64,000 nucleotides of DNA from Chromobotia macracanthus (GCA_036877525.1 JAZGTH010000074.1:5233501-5297500), one strand, 5' to 3'. Numbered from the stretch's first letter, positions 29,601 through 41,949 are shown. Made by a program: numbers and translations. Notes: a model not told the origin generated them from the sequence alone.

Positions 29601-30847
29601 TTCTTTTATTAAATAGCAAGGAGCTTTGGCCCATCATGAACACATGGGTAACACAGCAGAGGCCTCAGCAAACTCCAGTCCGTGATGTTTCTGTAGCAGC
29701 TGTTCTCAGATTAATTGGTAAGTTAATATATTTTCATGAAATGTATTGAACTGTAAAGCTCAAAGTTTTTTTAAAATCCCTTTTATCCCTAAAGCATATT
29801 TTATTTAATTGTGTTGGACCTAACCCTGTGAGAAACCTTTATTCATGTAACACCTTCACATTATGAAAAACTGATATAGTAATAATAAATATTTTATGAC
29901 ATTAGAATAGCCACTGAAGTTGCATAATGTTAAAAAAGCAAGCAAGCAAGCAATCAATCACATATACTCCAAATCAGTGTCTTGTCCTACCTCTGTGGAA
30001 ATTGACCAAACAGACACTTAAGATTCTGTTGGTTAGGGCCATGAAGCATTGGTAAGCAAACGTGCTTGTGACACATGAGGCCTACAGTAATCCTGAGGGG
30101 ATGCAGATTTGATGATGGTTTGGCAGTATCAAGGCAATATCATTGCCTTTCTCTCTTTACTGTCATTCTTCATTGTCCTAATAAAAATACTTGGAAAGAC
30201 ATTCTAATAGATGTCAAATTGTACAAATTGTTTATTACTAGTGTTTTTTCTGTCTGTTCACAGGTCGACTTGGTCAGTTAGGGATGAAGCAGAGACTAGG
30301 CAAATCAGTGCAAAATGTTGCAAGAGCCATAAACCTTTTTGGCAGGCATGGAATTACAGAAGGTACTTAACGTACTAATTAATATAGTACAATTGCAAAT
30401 TAAAGGTAATAAGTTTAATGATAAAATTAAACCTTCATTTTTCATGTTAACAGCAACAGATGTTCAGCCATTGCTTTTAGCTGAGAGTGCAAAAAGTGAT
30501 TTATAGTATGCTTACAATGCTTTGCTGTGGAGCAAAATTGTGATGGGGATTTTCTTTAACCACTCAGTCCATAAACTGTTCCTAGCCTGAGTTTGAACCT
30601 ACAACCTTTGGGATAGTGGCTCAAACCCTTGACCACAACATAACCACTAACCAAGTGTCATATTGCAGGTGTGCCAAATGAGGTGCAGTTATCAGCTGTC
30701 TATGCAATTTATGACCTGGCACCCTGCAATCCCAGAGATGCCCTGGAGGCTCTGGCATCATGGCGGAGCGAGACCTCACAGCCAGTTCCTGCTGCTGTGA
30801 CGAGCTGCATAACTCAGATTGGATCGCTCTGTCGTCACAAATCTTGA
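20613..30847 (+). CDS. ice1: Interactor of little elongation complex ELL subunit 1 (ICE1)
   Basis: Twenty-two coding exons: 20613-20702, 21393-21451, 21615-21649, 21969-21987, 22623-22734, 22862-22938, 23026-23063, 23229-23311, 23637-23713, 23809-23846, 24648-24730, 24837-24873, 24970-25020, 25143-25223, 25302-25744, 25884-28193, 28269-28437, 28577-28737, 29307-29497, 29617-29717, 30264-30362, 30669-30847; 1510 aa against about 2270 in human. ICE1 scaffolds the little elongation complex with ELL, ICE2 and ZC3H8, which promotes RNA polymerase II transcription of snRNA genes. The start MMPGE and LDEYVAALLTLKQKIIDTD match mammals. Residues 60-270 are coiled coil. The large exon (residues 442-1211) is low in conservation until GPPLPPVVMPLTATPPR (~908), SATPKHAVPVPGRLP (~990), LDSMYPELSARARTLNIL (~1027) and KSAKRLRLD (~1096). 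The C-terminal helical region contains LCRVYTGLCRQIGDYQKA and IGRLGQLG. Notable: an AT-AC intron, a 19-nt exon, and a duplicated exon triplet. Confidence 0.96.
21130..21262 (+). repeat. Decayed interspersed teleost repeat in ice1 intron 1
   Basis: GCGTTTGGCAGATGATTTAATCTAAAATATCTTACAG through GGAAATAGAACCCGTGATTTTGACGTTGCTGGCGACACG resembles the same family as 3262-3375 (cagacgcttttatccaaagcg...gaacccatgac). Recognised from memory. Confidence 0.45.
21650..21968 (+). other. U12-type AT-AC intron in ice1
   Basis: The donor is ATATCCTTT, the consensus of AT-AC minor-spliceosome introns. Near the 3' end CCTTGAC resembles the U12 branch site; 13 bases follow the branch adenosine to the terminal AC at 21967-21968. 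No usable GT donor restores the frame here. Joining with these AT-AC ends gives N-E-L-Q-N-S-Q-R-E-S-S-K-L-H, which matches mammalian ICE1 at this position. Confidence 0.9.
21969..21987 (+). other. 19-nt microexon of ice1
   Basis: The exon AGCTTCAAAACTCACAGAG lies between the AT-AC intron and a GTGAGA donor. It enters in phase 1 and leaves in phase 2. It supplies most of E-L-Q-N-S-Q-R in the first coiled coil; the homologous human stretch reads ELQFAR before RENSN. Skipping it would shift the frame. Confidence 0.88.
22862..24730 (+). repeat. Tandem duplication of a three-exon coiled-coil module in ice1
   Basis: Exons 6-8 (22862-22938, 23026-23063, 23229-23311) are 77, 38 and 83 nt. Exons 9-11 (23637-23713, 23809-23846, 24648-24730) are again 77, 38 and 83 nt, with the same phases (0-2-1-0). 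The two 66-residue products align without gaps with 22 identities (33%), for example L..Y.Q, E.L...N, A..L.LK and EE.L...Q. From memory, mammalian ICE1 has a single such segment. The second copy is followed by QRLNVLDKEFNK, like human ERLDEFSK. Confidence 0.85.
28956..29240. mobile_element. Non-autonomous hAT-type element in an ice1 intron
   Basis: The ends CAGGGGATCTCAACC and GGTTGAGGAACACTG are terminal inverted repeats of the 'caggggttctcaacc' hAT type. The flanks CTTTGAAT (28948-28955) and CTTTAAAT (29241-29248) are an 8-bp target duplication with one mismatch. The AT-rich body lacks coding. A related reverse-oriented fragment is in tent4a intron 7. Confidence 0.87.
30560..30655 (+). repeat. 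Decayed interspersed repeat in the last ice1 intron
   Basis: The segment AGTTTGAACCTACAACCTTTG...CCACTAACCAAG resembles the 3' part of a common fish repeat (gattcgaaccggcaacctt...taaccattaggccac), of which a longer copy is at 41950-42210. Confidence 0.35.
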
Positions 30848-31310
30848 AGCTGTTTTTTTAACCTTGTGGTTTTTTTTATATAATAGGCATCCTAAAATGT
30901 GACTGTGAACCAGATTTGATACCAGATAATATATAGAGCAGAACAATAATGCCATTGTTGTACATTTGTGTATATTATGTATGTAGATTAAAGATATCGA
31001 GTTTATACTATAAAGATAATTTGTACTGAACTTCAAAATGTGATTGTGAGTTTTGTTAGCATCATCATACACAAATACTTTGAAGTATTGATTATCTATT
31101 ATTTCTTTGTTTTGGACTAAAATTCTGACAGTCCATATCAATATCTGACACTTCAGTTCCTTTTTATCTTGATATTAAATCAGATAAACTCTGTTCATCG
31201 TAATCTGATTATGCACTTTTAGGGATTCCAAATTTTAGCTTGTCTTTTGTCTTTTAAATGCTGCCAGTAAAATTCCTGTAAGGTAACCTGAGTTTCATGT
31301 GACTAATAAA
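30848..31310 (+). other. ice1 3' UTR with polyadenylation signal
   Basis: AT-rich non-coding sequence follows the ice1 stop. The likely polyadenylation hexamer is AATAAA at 31305-31310; ATTAAA near 30987 is an earlier alternative. From 31311 to about 31880 I see nothing beyond AT-rich DNA. Confidence 0.6.
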
Positions 31311-31881
31311 ACATTTTTGAGAAGGTACCTATTATATTAATGAATATTCCAGCCAGGTTATATAACAATATATCAATACATTTTATGAAGAAAATCACTC
31401 ACAGTTTTTTCTTACATAAATGGTTGCACATAAATACTAACAAATTCATTTCTTTTTGGCATAGTATATTGTTTTAGGGTTATAGTTATATTATGTCATA
31501 GTAGAGGGTTCAACATAAAACCGTCATGCAAATCAATTAAATCGATATTTGGTGCTCAGTATCACGGGATATTATGGTAAAGTCATTTCAAAAATTTAAA
31601 TTATGAGAAATTATCAAAACACTGGGTGTCATTCAACAATGCATACACCAGCTTCCAGACATACAGCGGTAAAATAATGGGTTCACAGCGGATTTACACT
31701 GGGTCAGAGAGGATGAAATTCCACATAGGATGAAATCTTTTAAGCAGTTTTAAAGAACAAAACTTAAAAGCCCTAGCCCTTTAAGTTATTTTTCTTTTCT
31801 GTTTTTTTTTTATTTTAATTATACAGGTGAATTTATTGTATTTGTTTGTTTGCACCTGATCTACCTAAAGATGTGTTTTGT

Positions 31882-31923
31882 CATGTTTGTACAACATAAA
31901 TTGCTTAATTTTGTACAAACATG
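31882..31923. repeat. Perfect 13-bp inverted repeat upstream of tent4a
   Basis: CATGTTTGTACAA and TTGTACAAACATG are exact complements separated by 16 bases. They lie about 65 bases upstream of the GC box that begins the tent4a promoter. A second, weaker AT palindrome (ATTAATA...TTATTAAT) follows. Confidence 0.75.
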
Positions 31924-31984
31924 ATTAATATTAGTTATTAATCATGTTAATTATTAATATAAATAAAATTCATACAGCATAAAG

Positions 31985-32308
31985 ACAAATGGGGCGGGGA
32001 ACTGGAAGTGGGTGTGTTACACTCTCAAAAGAGTTTAAATTTCCAGAGACATGCGCAGTCTACTCGAGATTCCCTGCGTACGCCATATTGGACTGATCTG
32101 GATTTAACAGTTCACACATCGGTTCACTGGAAACGCGCTCATCTGAAATCACGAATTATTTTCGAAGATCTCGATTTATTCAGTCCTTTCGAAATTTTTA
32201 ACTTACTGCTTACTATCCCGCACATTGACGTAAGTCTTTGCACCCTTGAGGACGCTTGTCTGCTCTCAGGCGAGAGTGCGTGTGTAAGATTTGTGACGGC
32301 AAAGTTGG
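31985..32308 (+). promoter_or_regulatory. tent4a promoter and 5' UTR
   Basis: GGGGCGGGG at about 31990 is a GC box, followed by a CpG-rich stretch with ATGCGCAGTC (NRF1-like) and CGCCATATTGG. The leader runs unspliced into the ATG at 32309. An ATG at 32008 opens a 172-codon frame across the same DNA, but it is not the family start and could at most be a long upstream ORF. Confidence 0.55.
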
Positions 32309-33142
32309 ATGGATCCTCGGGTGGCTTGTATTCAACCCGAACAGAAAGGACCTGCAAACGCTTTATGGATGCGCGTGTGGGAAACCTCGCAGAGGCGAAA
32401 TCGCTGTCAGCAGCCGCGGGGCAACACACCTGCCCTGCCGGCCGGATTCATCAAACAGGCACCGCTGATTCCCACCACCACCACACTTGGAAAAGCGCTA
32501 GACGGTTGCCCCGGTCAGTATTATAATGACGGCGGACCCGTGAGATCTCCAAACGCATGTTCTGATTCACCAGCACCCTGTGTCACCCCAGCAGGACTTA
32601 ATGATTGTGAGCCTCTGTCACCTTTATCTTCTGGAGATTCGGAGTCTGACAGCCCGAGTTTAGACGCTTCATCTGAGGGCTGTGACAGTATGAACGCTCT
32701 TCCAGCCAAACTTCATTTTAACTTCACTGAACACATGCACAATGTCAATAATTGTTTACAACAGCAGCATTTTCAGCGGATGCAGACACACACAGTAATG
32801 GATAACCAGTTTAAATACCATTCGGGGCGAAAGAGAAAAGAAAATAAAGCAAGCACGTACGGAATTAACTATTTTCTGTCCCACGCTAATGGCAATTACT
32901 TATGCGGGACACCCTGGGCAATCAGAAGTTACAGCCCGGGTATTAATGGGTAAGAAAACCTTCATTACCTGAGTTACTTCAAGTCATTGTGTTAGCCTGA
33001 CATAATGTGACATTTCATCACTACACAGTACATCCACCAAACTCGGAACAGACTGGTCGAAACCCAAAATGGTCGTGCTTACATTTCTCAAATATCTCTA
33101 AATGCAGGCCTTTAACCTGCATAAAGCAGCTGTCTATCCATT

Positions 33143-33191
<49 letters not shown>

Positions 33192-36100
33192 AATGAATGA
33201 ATGAATGAATGGATAGACAGCTGCTTTATGGTAAATATGTATATATATATATATATATATGCCAGTTACTTTCCACAATAACAGATGATCTGGCCCTATA
33301 GCTAGTTTGACATGCCAAATAATTCAATAACTGTATATTTATTGAAAATTCAATTTTGTTGTTGACAGAGCCCACAGGTCCAGATTTAATGTATCAAGCT
33401 GATAAATCTGACAAATACTAAAAGTGCATAACAGTTCATAACTAAGTGCATTTAACACAATAGAACTGAGTTAGTTTGTTCCAAATCAAGAGTGTTTGAA
33501 ATCAGTTGAAGAATTGGAGCTCAGGTTAGAAAGTGTTGATGGAGACAGTGATGTAGATGTGCATTGGTTTGTTAGTTAGAGTTGCATACATACATACATA
33601 TATGAAAGTTAAAGGTTCTAATGGTTGCCTTTTCCAGCCTCCATGAGGAGATTGTGGATTTCTACCATTTCGTGTCACCACGTCCAGAGGAGGAGGCGAT
33701 GAGGAGAGACGTTGTCAATCGAATTGAGGCTGTAATCAAAGATCTGTGGCCTACAGCGAAGGTGACTTTGGCACAAAGAGATCCTTGAGAGTTTTGGGAA
33801 CACTTGTGTTTTTGTCACTGTCAAGTGCTCGGTTTCACTTCTACATTTACTCGTTTTATCTTTGTTTTGATGTAGAACACTCTAACAAAGCCATTGCCTC
33901 TGTGTGTATTCCAATTACCGCATCTTTTGAAGTAGAGGTCACATCTAGACTTTAATTTAAAAAATTCAATTTCTAGAGTTTGTCACTCTAGTTGAACCCC
34001 AGTTAGAGTTCTTTGTAGCTTTCATTACAACTACAGGGTTAAAGATTGCAGTGTTAAGTGCACTTAATAGTCTAAAAAGCCAAGTCTTTTTAAAGTGCTG
34101 TTTCACTTTTCAGGTTCAGATATTTGGCAGCTACAGTACTGGTCTGTATCTTCCTACCAGGTACTGTATCTGATTATCCACATACTGAATTTGCCTGACA
34201 TTATGAATGTTTTTTTTTTTTTGTATGAAATGCGTAATTGTAATTGTTATTATGTAGTGATATCGACCTGGTGGTGTTTGGGAAATGGGAATATCCACCT
34301 CTGCAGCAGCTGGATCAGGCACTCAGGCAGAAGAACGTGGCTGAGCCCTTCTCAATTAAACTACTTGACAAAGCTACGGTTAGTTACTGTCTCTTTTTGC
34401 TGTTCTGTGAAAGCCAATAGGTTGCTCTCTCTGAAGTATCTAAGATTATACCTTTGTAGAAAAAAAGGAACTGGTAGTGCTATATTTAATGCATGAAATC
34501 TGCACAGAATTCAAAATTGAAATTCTTTGAAATTCCTTGAAATTTCCATTCATCAACAAGCAAAGTTCAAACATGGCCTCAACTGAGGTGCATGTATACA
34601 GAAAGAAACATTACATGCGCTACAAATTCATGGTTTCTAATACTAATAATACTCTCCCTTTAGAGGAAAAAGAATGATCAGTCCAGTAATCTAAACTTTT
34701 TGTGCAGGTACCAATAATTAAACTGACTGACAGAGTGACTGATGTGAAGGTGGACATCAGTTTTAATGTTGAAACTGGTATCAAAGCAGCTCGATTTATT
34801 AAGGATCATCTAAAGGTAAGAGAACTGAAGATCTTTACCACCTGCATCTGGTCATCTTAAAGCCATTATTTACACATTTAGACAGCTGATTCATTTAGCC
34901 ATAATCTTTTACACCCTGTGTTGTTTAGCCTTTATCTGGTCAAATATAAAAAACATTATGTCTTTGGGTAGAAGTTCAGTAGAAATAGTTTGGTCAGATT
35001 TTGTTTAACATTTTAAATGTTGCATGCAGAAATACTCGGTGTTACCTTACCTGATCTTCGTCCTGAAGCAGTTCCTGCTCGAGAGAGATCTGAATGAGGT
35101 GTTTACAGGAGGCATAGGTTCCTACAGCCTCATTTTAATGGCCATCAGCTTCCTGCAGGTGAGCTGTAAACGAGATTTACCCATTATTATTATGCCGTGT
35201 TATGTGCTGTGTTTTCCAGCAGGCATGTTTTATCTCTTTCCCTAATTATGCCATTTGTCCTCGTCATCGTATATCGAGCCATGTGACAGTAATGATAATA
35301 GTAAATTATGTTATTTATGTAGCGTCCCTGAGGAATCTTTTGAGTTACATGATTGATCAGATGTGCACAATTGATTGATTAGTCATTTAAGAAAGCAACC
35401 TTATGTCTTCTGCAGCTCCATCCCAGAATAGACTGCAGAGCTTCTAATATTAATTTGGGCATCCTGCTTATCGAGTTCTTCGAGTTGTACGGGCGTCATT
35501 TTAATTATCTGAAAACGGGCATCCGTGTGAAGGATGGTGGGGCATACCTGGCAAAAGAGGAGATCATGAAGGCCATGGAGAACGGATACAGACCCTCAAT
35601 GCTGTGTATTGAGGACCCAAACTTACCTGGTATGAAACAAATCAACATAGATGAGTGTTTCCTGCGCCGCTGTTCACTGATAATAAACCAGTTAGCTAGA
35701 TAATCGACTCAACTGGGGGCCTCAACAATTTTCCAAGGGGGTCTCAAGATGACGTAAAATTATTTAAAATAAGACAAAAGCATTAAAATAAGCTAAAACA
35801 AAAATAACCTTAACACTAAAAATGTCTTTAAGGAATACTTTTACTAGTATTTTTTGCTCTAGAATATTAAATTGGGTAGAAATTGTGTTTTAACTACAGA
35901 ATCTGGTTTGTCCTTGATGCATGTTTTTCGCTGATATAAAAGGGCAGTTATGTGATAAAGTCAGTACATTACAGAAACTGAAGAAATTTATTACAACTGT
36001 AAAAATAGAATGTGCAAGAAATAGCACCCCATTTCATGTGAAAATTAGGAATATTATTGTATTAGTGGACGTGGGAAAAAAAAGGTTATTTTTTTTGTAA

Positions 36101-38688
36101 ATTTTCCTTTTTGCTTGTTAGGAAATGATGTTGGTCGGAGCTCGTATGGTGCCATGCAGGTGAAGGAAGTGTTCAACTATGCATACATCGTCTTGAGTCA
36201 TGCAGTATCACCGCTGTCTCGCTCCTACCCCAACAGAAACATGGAAAGGTCAGTCCCAGCCAAGAGTTACAAACTACTGCATATAACTGAAATTGCAAAT
36301 TCCATTTTAGTGTTGCATACATTTTGTTAGCCAACCTCAACTGTTCAAGTCTTCACTCTTTCAGATTTTGAATGTTATTCTAATTTTGTTGTTGTTGTTC
36401 AAATGCATCTTTTGATCTTTAACATGGTGCTCTTGTGGATGACTAAGGCCGTCCCATCTCATTTTGTTTAAATTAATGTTTTATCTTTAGCACATTGGGC
36501 CGCATCATTAAAGTGACACAGGAAGTAATTAACTATAGGGAGTGGATCATTCAGCAGTGGGGAAACAGACACAACACCAGGATAGGAGTTTACGGTAGGA
36601 AACGTCATAAAATGTTCCTGTGCAAGGACCTGTGCAATTTAATAAAATTTTTATTGAAATCATACAAGATGAATTTTGGAATTTGACATTTGGAATGTTT
36701 TCCTCTTTCTTTAGTGACTACGTAAACTTGATCTGACATAAGGGGTTTGTGGGTCTATAAAAATTGATAACCTCTAGTTAAATATCTGGGTTTTAACAAT
36801 GTTTTTTGTCATTATAGTCCCAAACGGTAAAGGAGAATCAGAAGAGCAGACCTCCATTGAGGAGCAGCACAGAGACTCCTCATCACCACATAGTACTGGC
36901 TCACCTGTCTCTCTCTCCAACCTCCAGCAGCTCTCCTCCTCATCTTCATCTGTGTCCTCACTGTCTGGGAGCGACATTGTAAGTTCCTGGTGTACATTTG
37001 GAAAAGTCAGTAAAGGAACAAGTCAGTGTTTGTCTGTATCAGATTTATATGATAGTGTGCTGCTTTAGCTGTTAACTTGCATGATAAACTGTGCTTTTGT
37101 GTCCTATTCCATTCCTATAAATGCAAGAACACGTCTTATCAAGTTACCTCTAAATAAAATGCATCCAATCAAGGTCAGCTGAACCCTTAACCAGTGTGAT
37201 TATACCAGTGTGAGGGCTCGTGTAAAAAAGATTAGACATTCAAGTGACCCACCAATCAGTCTATACTGAATAGTCAAAATATGTATATACACCTGCCATT
37301 AGGTTCTCTGTTTCTCTCTAATCAGGATTCAGACACGCCATGCCGAGCTTTGATTCTTCATGAGATCTTCCCAGTGTCCTGTGTGATCGACGCCAAGCAG
37401 AAACCGCACAGGAAAGTAAACACATCTGGAACATTCCTGGCCAGTAAAAGTCAGGTAAGGCTGATGTACCACTAGCTGACTTTATAGCTGTAATATGCTA
37501 AATTTGAAAGGCTGTATGAACAGTAAAGTAAAAAACATTCAGGGGACTGAACAGCAGGTGTATTAAGTGCATGAACTAGTACTTTTTGTCACCTGTCTTC
37601 CATTATTGAGTGACAAACAGATCATGGCAAAAACAGTCAATAGGTGTGACATCCCCTAGGGTTGTTTGGGTTTTTTTAGCCATCATCATTGGTTCATGCA
37701 CTGCTGACTGGTTTAGTTTGGTTTGTTACTGTCTACATTTAGTCTCCACCCAGAGAACAACTGTCACATAACTCTTACAGATTTTATTACAGACTTTTAG
37801 TTATTTAGAGGTTTAAATGCATAAACTTCAAGGTAACTCGTGTTGTGTTTTGCGTCCTCTTCTTTTCAGTCACACCCATTACCAGGCAAGCAGTGTATTG
37901 ACAGGTCTGCTCATGTGAGTGTAGGGGTCCACATGTCTCCTCCTGTCTATCCAAGCTCATTGTCCAGCACCAGTTACCACACTAAAGTAAGCGACTTGTA
38001 GACTTGTAGTGTATATATGAATGCAAATGTGATGGCATCTCTTCATATTTATATTTTAAAACCTATAATTTAAAAGTTCACTCTGCAGTGTGTTCAAGAA
38101 AAAAGTATGGACTGATACAAAAATAATCCTCAATCATTACTTATACTTCACTAGAAGTGTGAGGTGGTGTTTGTTTCTGTAGAAACACTCTGTCTGCCTG
38201 TAACTTTTTTTTTTGGGGTGTTTCTTTTTTTTTGGGAGGCAGCCGTTGGCCAGTGGTTGTGTAGCCCGAGCCAATAATAACATGGAGGTGGTGGATGTGA
38301 AGGGCAGGGGAAGTGCACTTATAGGAGGAAGGGGCCAAGTTTAAATGTTTTGTTTTCAAACAGTAACTGAAAATCCTGCAAAGTGCACCTTTAAAATACA
38401 CCCTAAATACAAGTGTTAATTCTTTGTTCATAAAATCACAATAATGTAGACTTGTTATAACACACAATTATACGGCTATGTTAGGGCCTTTGCTTTAAAC
38501 AGACCTTTCATTGTAACTTTTTTTTTTTTTAGTTCCCTAACGGGCAAAGGTTCAGTGTAAAAGGGCCTCCACACTTCAATGGTTTTGAGTGCAATACAGG
38601 ACCTGGCACCAGAGGACATCACCCTCAGTATGGTCGTAACAGCTGGCATCGGAGGAGGAGGGACACTGCTCCCATGAGCCTCAGCTGA
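32309..38688 (+). CDS. tent4a: Terminal nucleotidyltransferase 4A (TENT4A/PAPD7/TRF4-1), non-canonical poly(A) polymerase
   Basis: Thirteen coding exons: 32309-32949, 33638-33761, 34114-34160, 34258-34378, 34708-34815, 35030-35158, 35416-35629, 36122-36248, 36491-36594, 36818-36978, 37326-37454, 37870-37986, 38533-38688; 725 aa. TENT4A adds A tails, with interspersed G, to RNA 3' ends and works in RNA surveillance and mRNA stabilisation. The start is fixed by MDPRVACIQPEQKGPANALW, as in the long human form. The N-terminal ~200 residues are low-complexity. The nucleotidyltransferase core holds FGSYSTGLYLPTSDIDLVVFG (G260, S261, D272, D274) and the third catalytic Asp D327 in VKVDISFN. The poly(A) polymerase-associated domain includes LPYLIFVLKQFLLERDLNEVFTGGIGSYSL and NDVGRSSYGAMQVKEVFNYAYIVLSHAV. 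The C-terminal part is serine-rich (LSSSSSSVSSLSGSDIDSDTP) and ends basic (WHRRRRDTAP). All catalytic residues are present. The paralogue TENT4B is excluded mainly by the N-terminus and neighbours. Confidence 0.95.
33120..33230. repeat. Large near-perfect palindrome with (AT)n core in tent4a intron 1
   Basis: The left arm is 33120-33148 (CATAAAGCAGCTG through CCATTCATTCT). The right arm ends at 33230 and is its exact complement over about 29 bases, with three extra GAAT units next to the core. About 41 bases of (AT)n lie between. A second (AT)n run follows at 33240-33260. Such AT-cored palindromes can extrude as cruciforms. Confidence 0.93.
35702..35860 (-). mobile_element. hAT-related fragment in tent4a intron 7
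   Basis: Bases 35745-35830 (GATGACGTAAAATTATTTAAAATAAGAC... AGCATTAAAATAAGCTAAAA) are roughly the reverse complement of the interior of the hAT element at 28956-29240. GGGGGCCTCAACAATT and GGGGGTCTCAAGATGAC stand at the expected terminus. The copy is incomplete at its other end. Confidence 0.6.
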
Positions 38689-39931
38689 TAGCCCTGTCCA
38701 TTTTTTCCAAAAACAAAATGGTGGCTCACGTTCCTTGGGATCTACAGGCTAAAGGTTAGCACTTCTGCTTATGATGGGTCCTATCTGACTTTACATGCGT
38801 CACTTCTGCTCTTCTCAGTTCGGTTTATGCCCAGTTCTCTGTAATCACAGGATCAGACACCTGTTTTTATTTACATATCTGCTGTTTGTTTGTACTGTAT
38901 TTCTTTGTGCAATATGGAGGGTTTTATTATTTGATTTTAGTTTAATTTTAAGTTAATTTTCTTATTTTTCTAAAAGCTGAATGTAAGCTGATATTCCACT
39001 ATGGGTCACTTTTTCTGTGTAAAGTCTTTTATCATGTTCAAATCCATATCGCAATCGGTTTAATTGCTGAGACTGTGGTTTTGTGCATGCTAAAATCTCA
39101 TTTGTACTACTTACCCATCTGCTGGCCTTTGCAAACATGCATTTCAATTTACGTGTGGGCAGATGGGTTTAGTCCTTGAACATTTACTCTATACCAAAAC
39201 CATCTCCCCTCTCAGACTTCTGTGGCGCCACGCATCCACTATTTGTGTGTGTGTTTTATTTAAAGCATTCAGCATTCACAGATGACATCATTGTGCACTG
39301 TCTTCGTTTAACCAATCAGTATTGTTTGCATCTGTTTACGTAAGAAATCTCTTTATTAAAGGCAAACTATTTTGTCTGTACTAGTTGGACCTTAACCAGC
39401 TCCATACATGCCTGTTTTCCTTGCCATTGAAAGCATGTAACAGCCTAAATGTCTTTTTGGACTCTAGATTTCCTGTTGTACCACCAGATGGAGATCTTGG
39501 TCTAGATGGTGTCCATTTTTGTTTTCTAGGTTTTGAAGTTCGCCATGCTGTATCAAACAGTTCACACAGCACATATTTACATTCCGTAGCACTTCCATAA
39601 CGAGACCACTTTATATTCTTGCATAAAAACCTGATCATTGTGTTCCCAAGACCTCTCTGATTCAAACAGACAGCACATTCCCGAAGTCAATTCTGGAATT
39701 TGACACCAGAGAGGTTTATCGCTTACATGTGTTCTGGGAGAGGAAAAGTTACGTGCCAATGCAGTTTTAACTTTAGCTTTTAAACACTAAAGGACCTACA
39801 TGGGCCAAACACAGTCTTCTCACCTGCATGCAGGTGCTGTTTGAATGTAATGTATGATGTCTTTAAATTGAAGACTTTTTCAATATACATTTTTATGTAT
39901 GTTTTGTACTCAAATTATTTTTTAAAATAAA
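38689..39931 (+). other. tent4a 3' UTR
   Basis: Non-coding sequence from the stop to AATAAA at 39926-39931, the best polyadenylation signal downstream. No convincing exon lies inside; the short open frames on either strand look random. Confidence 0.6.
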
Positions 39932-41940
39932 CATCTTAAAGAACAGCGTGTTCTATTTAAGTCCTTCTCAGGGGTTTATGTAATCTGTAGGTAAAGTGAT
40001 GTTATGTGCTGAAGTTGAAGCAAGAATCAATGCATTTGTTTGGTCATAACTTCCTTTGCTAAATCAGTTTGCATTTGATGTCATGCATAAAATGTTCAAA
40101 ATATTAAATCTTTTCTTGGATAGATATGGGAGTAATGTTCTGTAAAATCAACTAAGATTTGGGTTATGAAGTTTTTTTAAAAATTGCTTATTTTAAATAC
40201 AAATATGTAAATATTCCATAATTGTATCACCTTGACACAACAGATAGCAGGGCATGTTGTGGTAATGGACCACTGCTTTTGTGAGGTCAGATTCTAATAA
40301 TGATAATCAGTTAATAAAAGAAATCTAATTTGACATGTTTTACCTCATCTGAAGTAGCTCATTCCACTCTCCAAGACACCAATTTTTTGTGTGTCATCTG
40401 ACAGCCACACAGAGGCGCTCCTGCTCTTGCAGACTGAAGCATATCTGCCTGTTCTTTGTGAACACTGTTTAAGATGTATAACACTCCAGAAGCTTCCTGA
40501 CATCAGTGTGCTCACAAGCCGTTTTTAAATCTGTGCTTCAATGTAAACTAGGTTTAATTAAAATCACAGATGATTAGGAGTGATGTTGAAATGCACTGTA
40601 GAAGAGGTTTAAAGGATTACACATCCATCATTTCTATCTATCCACCTATTTGAGTAGTGATGGAAAGGCCTCTTTTTTGTAATGTTATTAAAAGCTGTGC
40701 TGAGCCTCTTAATTGAGAAAACTGTCATTGATGTTGCATTTAAAATAATAAAAACCACATTACTCATGTTCACAAGGTAATCCAACTGAGCATCAGATAA
40801 TTAACAGTGAAGGCTGTTAGTGTCAGTGCTGTTGCCTCTGATTAAAATGTCCATTTCTAGCCTGTCACAAAACAAGATTAAATGAAGATATGACCACTCC
40901 AGGGTTCTTCCATTATTGAAAATCATATTTTTCACTTCTGCGTGCATATAGACACTTACCAAATACATAAATGGACATGGACTATTGATTTGAGCCTATA
41001 GCACAATGCACAGATAAGTGTTGATTTGAACAATGATCATTCAGAAATACTGTTCCAGAGAACTGTCTTGAGACCACAGGAGACCAATTTCTTATTTTAG
41101 TAATAAAGATTTTTCCTCAGTACAAAGTAAATTATCAACATAATTTGAGTGAAAAGGTTTATGAAGTTAATGTGAACATCTTTGAAATTTGGTCTTAAAA
41201 ACTGGTTTACATGGTTACATTTTCCTTTTGTACATATTTGATTAGTGACCTAAAAATAGTGCAGAATCTAAACTTTTTAAAATTCAATGCAACTTCTGGT
41301 CAGAAAAATTAAAAAATATTCAGACAGAAAAAGAGAGATCATGATTTAAAAGTCTAAATAGACTAAGATAGTTATGATGACACTATAAACCTTCAGTTGC
41401 TTTTGAAATGTTGTCCATATGCTATCTTTGAATCAGGGAGGAAAAACGAATCAACACAAACTGTTTGTTTAAACCCAACAACAGATCTATTATGTTTAAA
41501 GGTATTTTATGAAAGCATTATGCCCTAATTTATCGAATGTGCCTGAAACACAGAGAAAAAGAAACAATGAATTAGCTGAAATGTACCTTCCAAGAACTGT
41601 TTTCTCTCTATATTCTGAATGATGTTTTCCTTGTTATTTTCTCTTCCTGAACTGGCTGACGTTGAACTGTCCCTGAATAACTTTCTAATGAATAGAGCAT
41701 AAAATTCTTTACAGCACACAGACTGATAAATCCATTCATTCTTAGTCTTCCATTCACAGGATTATGAGTCACAGTCAGTCTGGTATAAAAGTCCTAATTT
41801 GTAATCCTGCTAAATACTGGAGGGTTTCATGTACTAGAGAGGCTACATGATCGACATAATGGCATAAATGTTATAAAACATGATATCTACAGACTACTGT
41901 GCTTTACAATGCAGTGATTAAATGCTTTAGGTTAAGTGAA
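39932..41940. other. Intergenic DNA, nothing recognised
   Basis: AT-rich unique-looking sequence without supported coding exons, repeats of note or RNA genes. Confidence 0.6.
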
Positions 41941-41949
41941 CGTGATATA

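Noticed and set aside
32008..32526. 172-codon frame starting upstream of tent4a
   Set aside because: It is out of frame with the conserved TENT4A start at 32309 and shows no family similarity; at most an upstream ORF.
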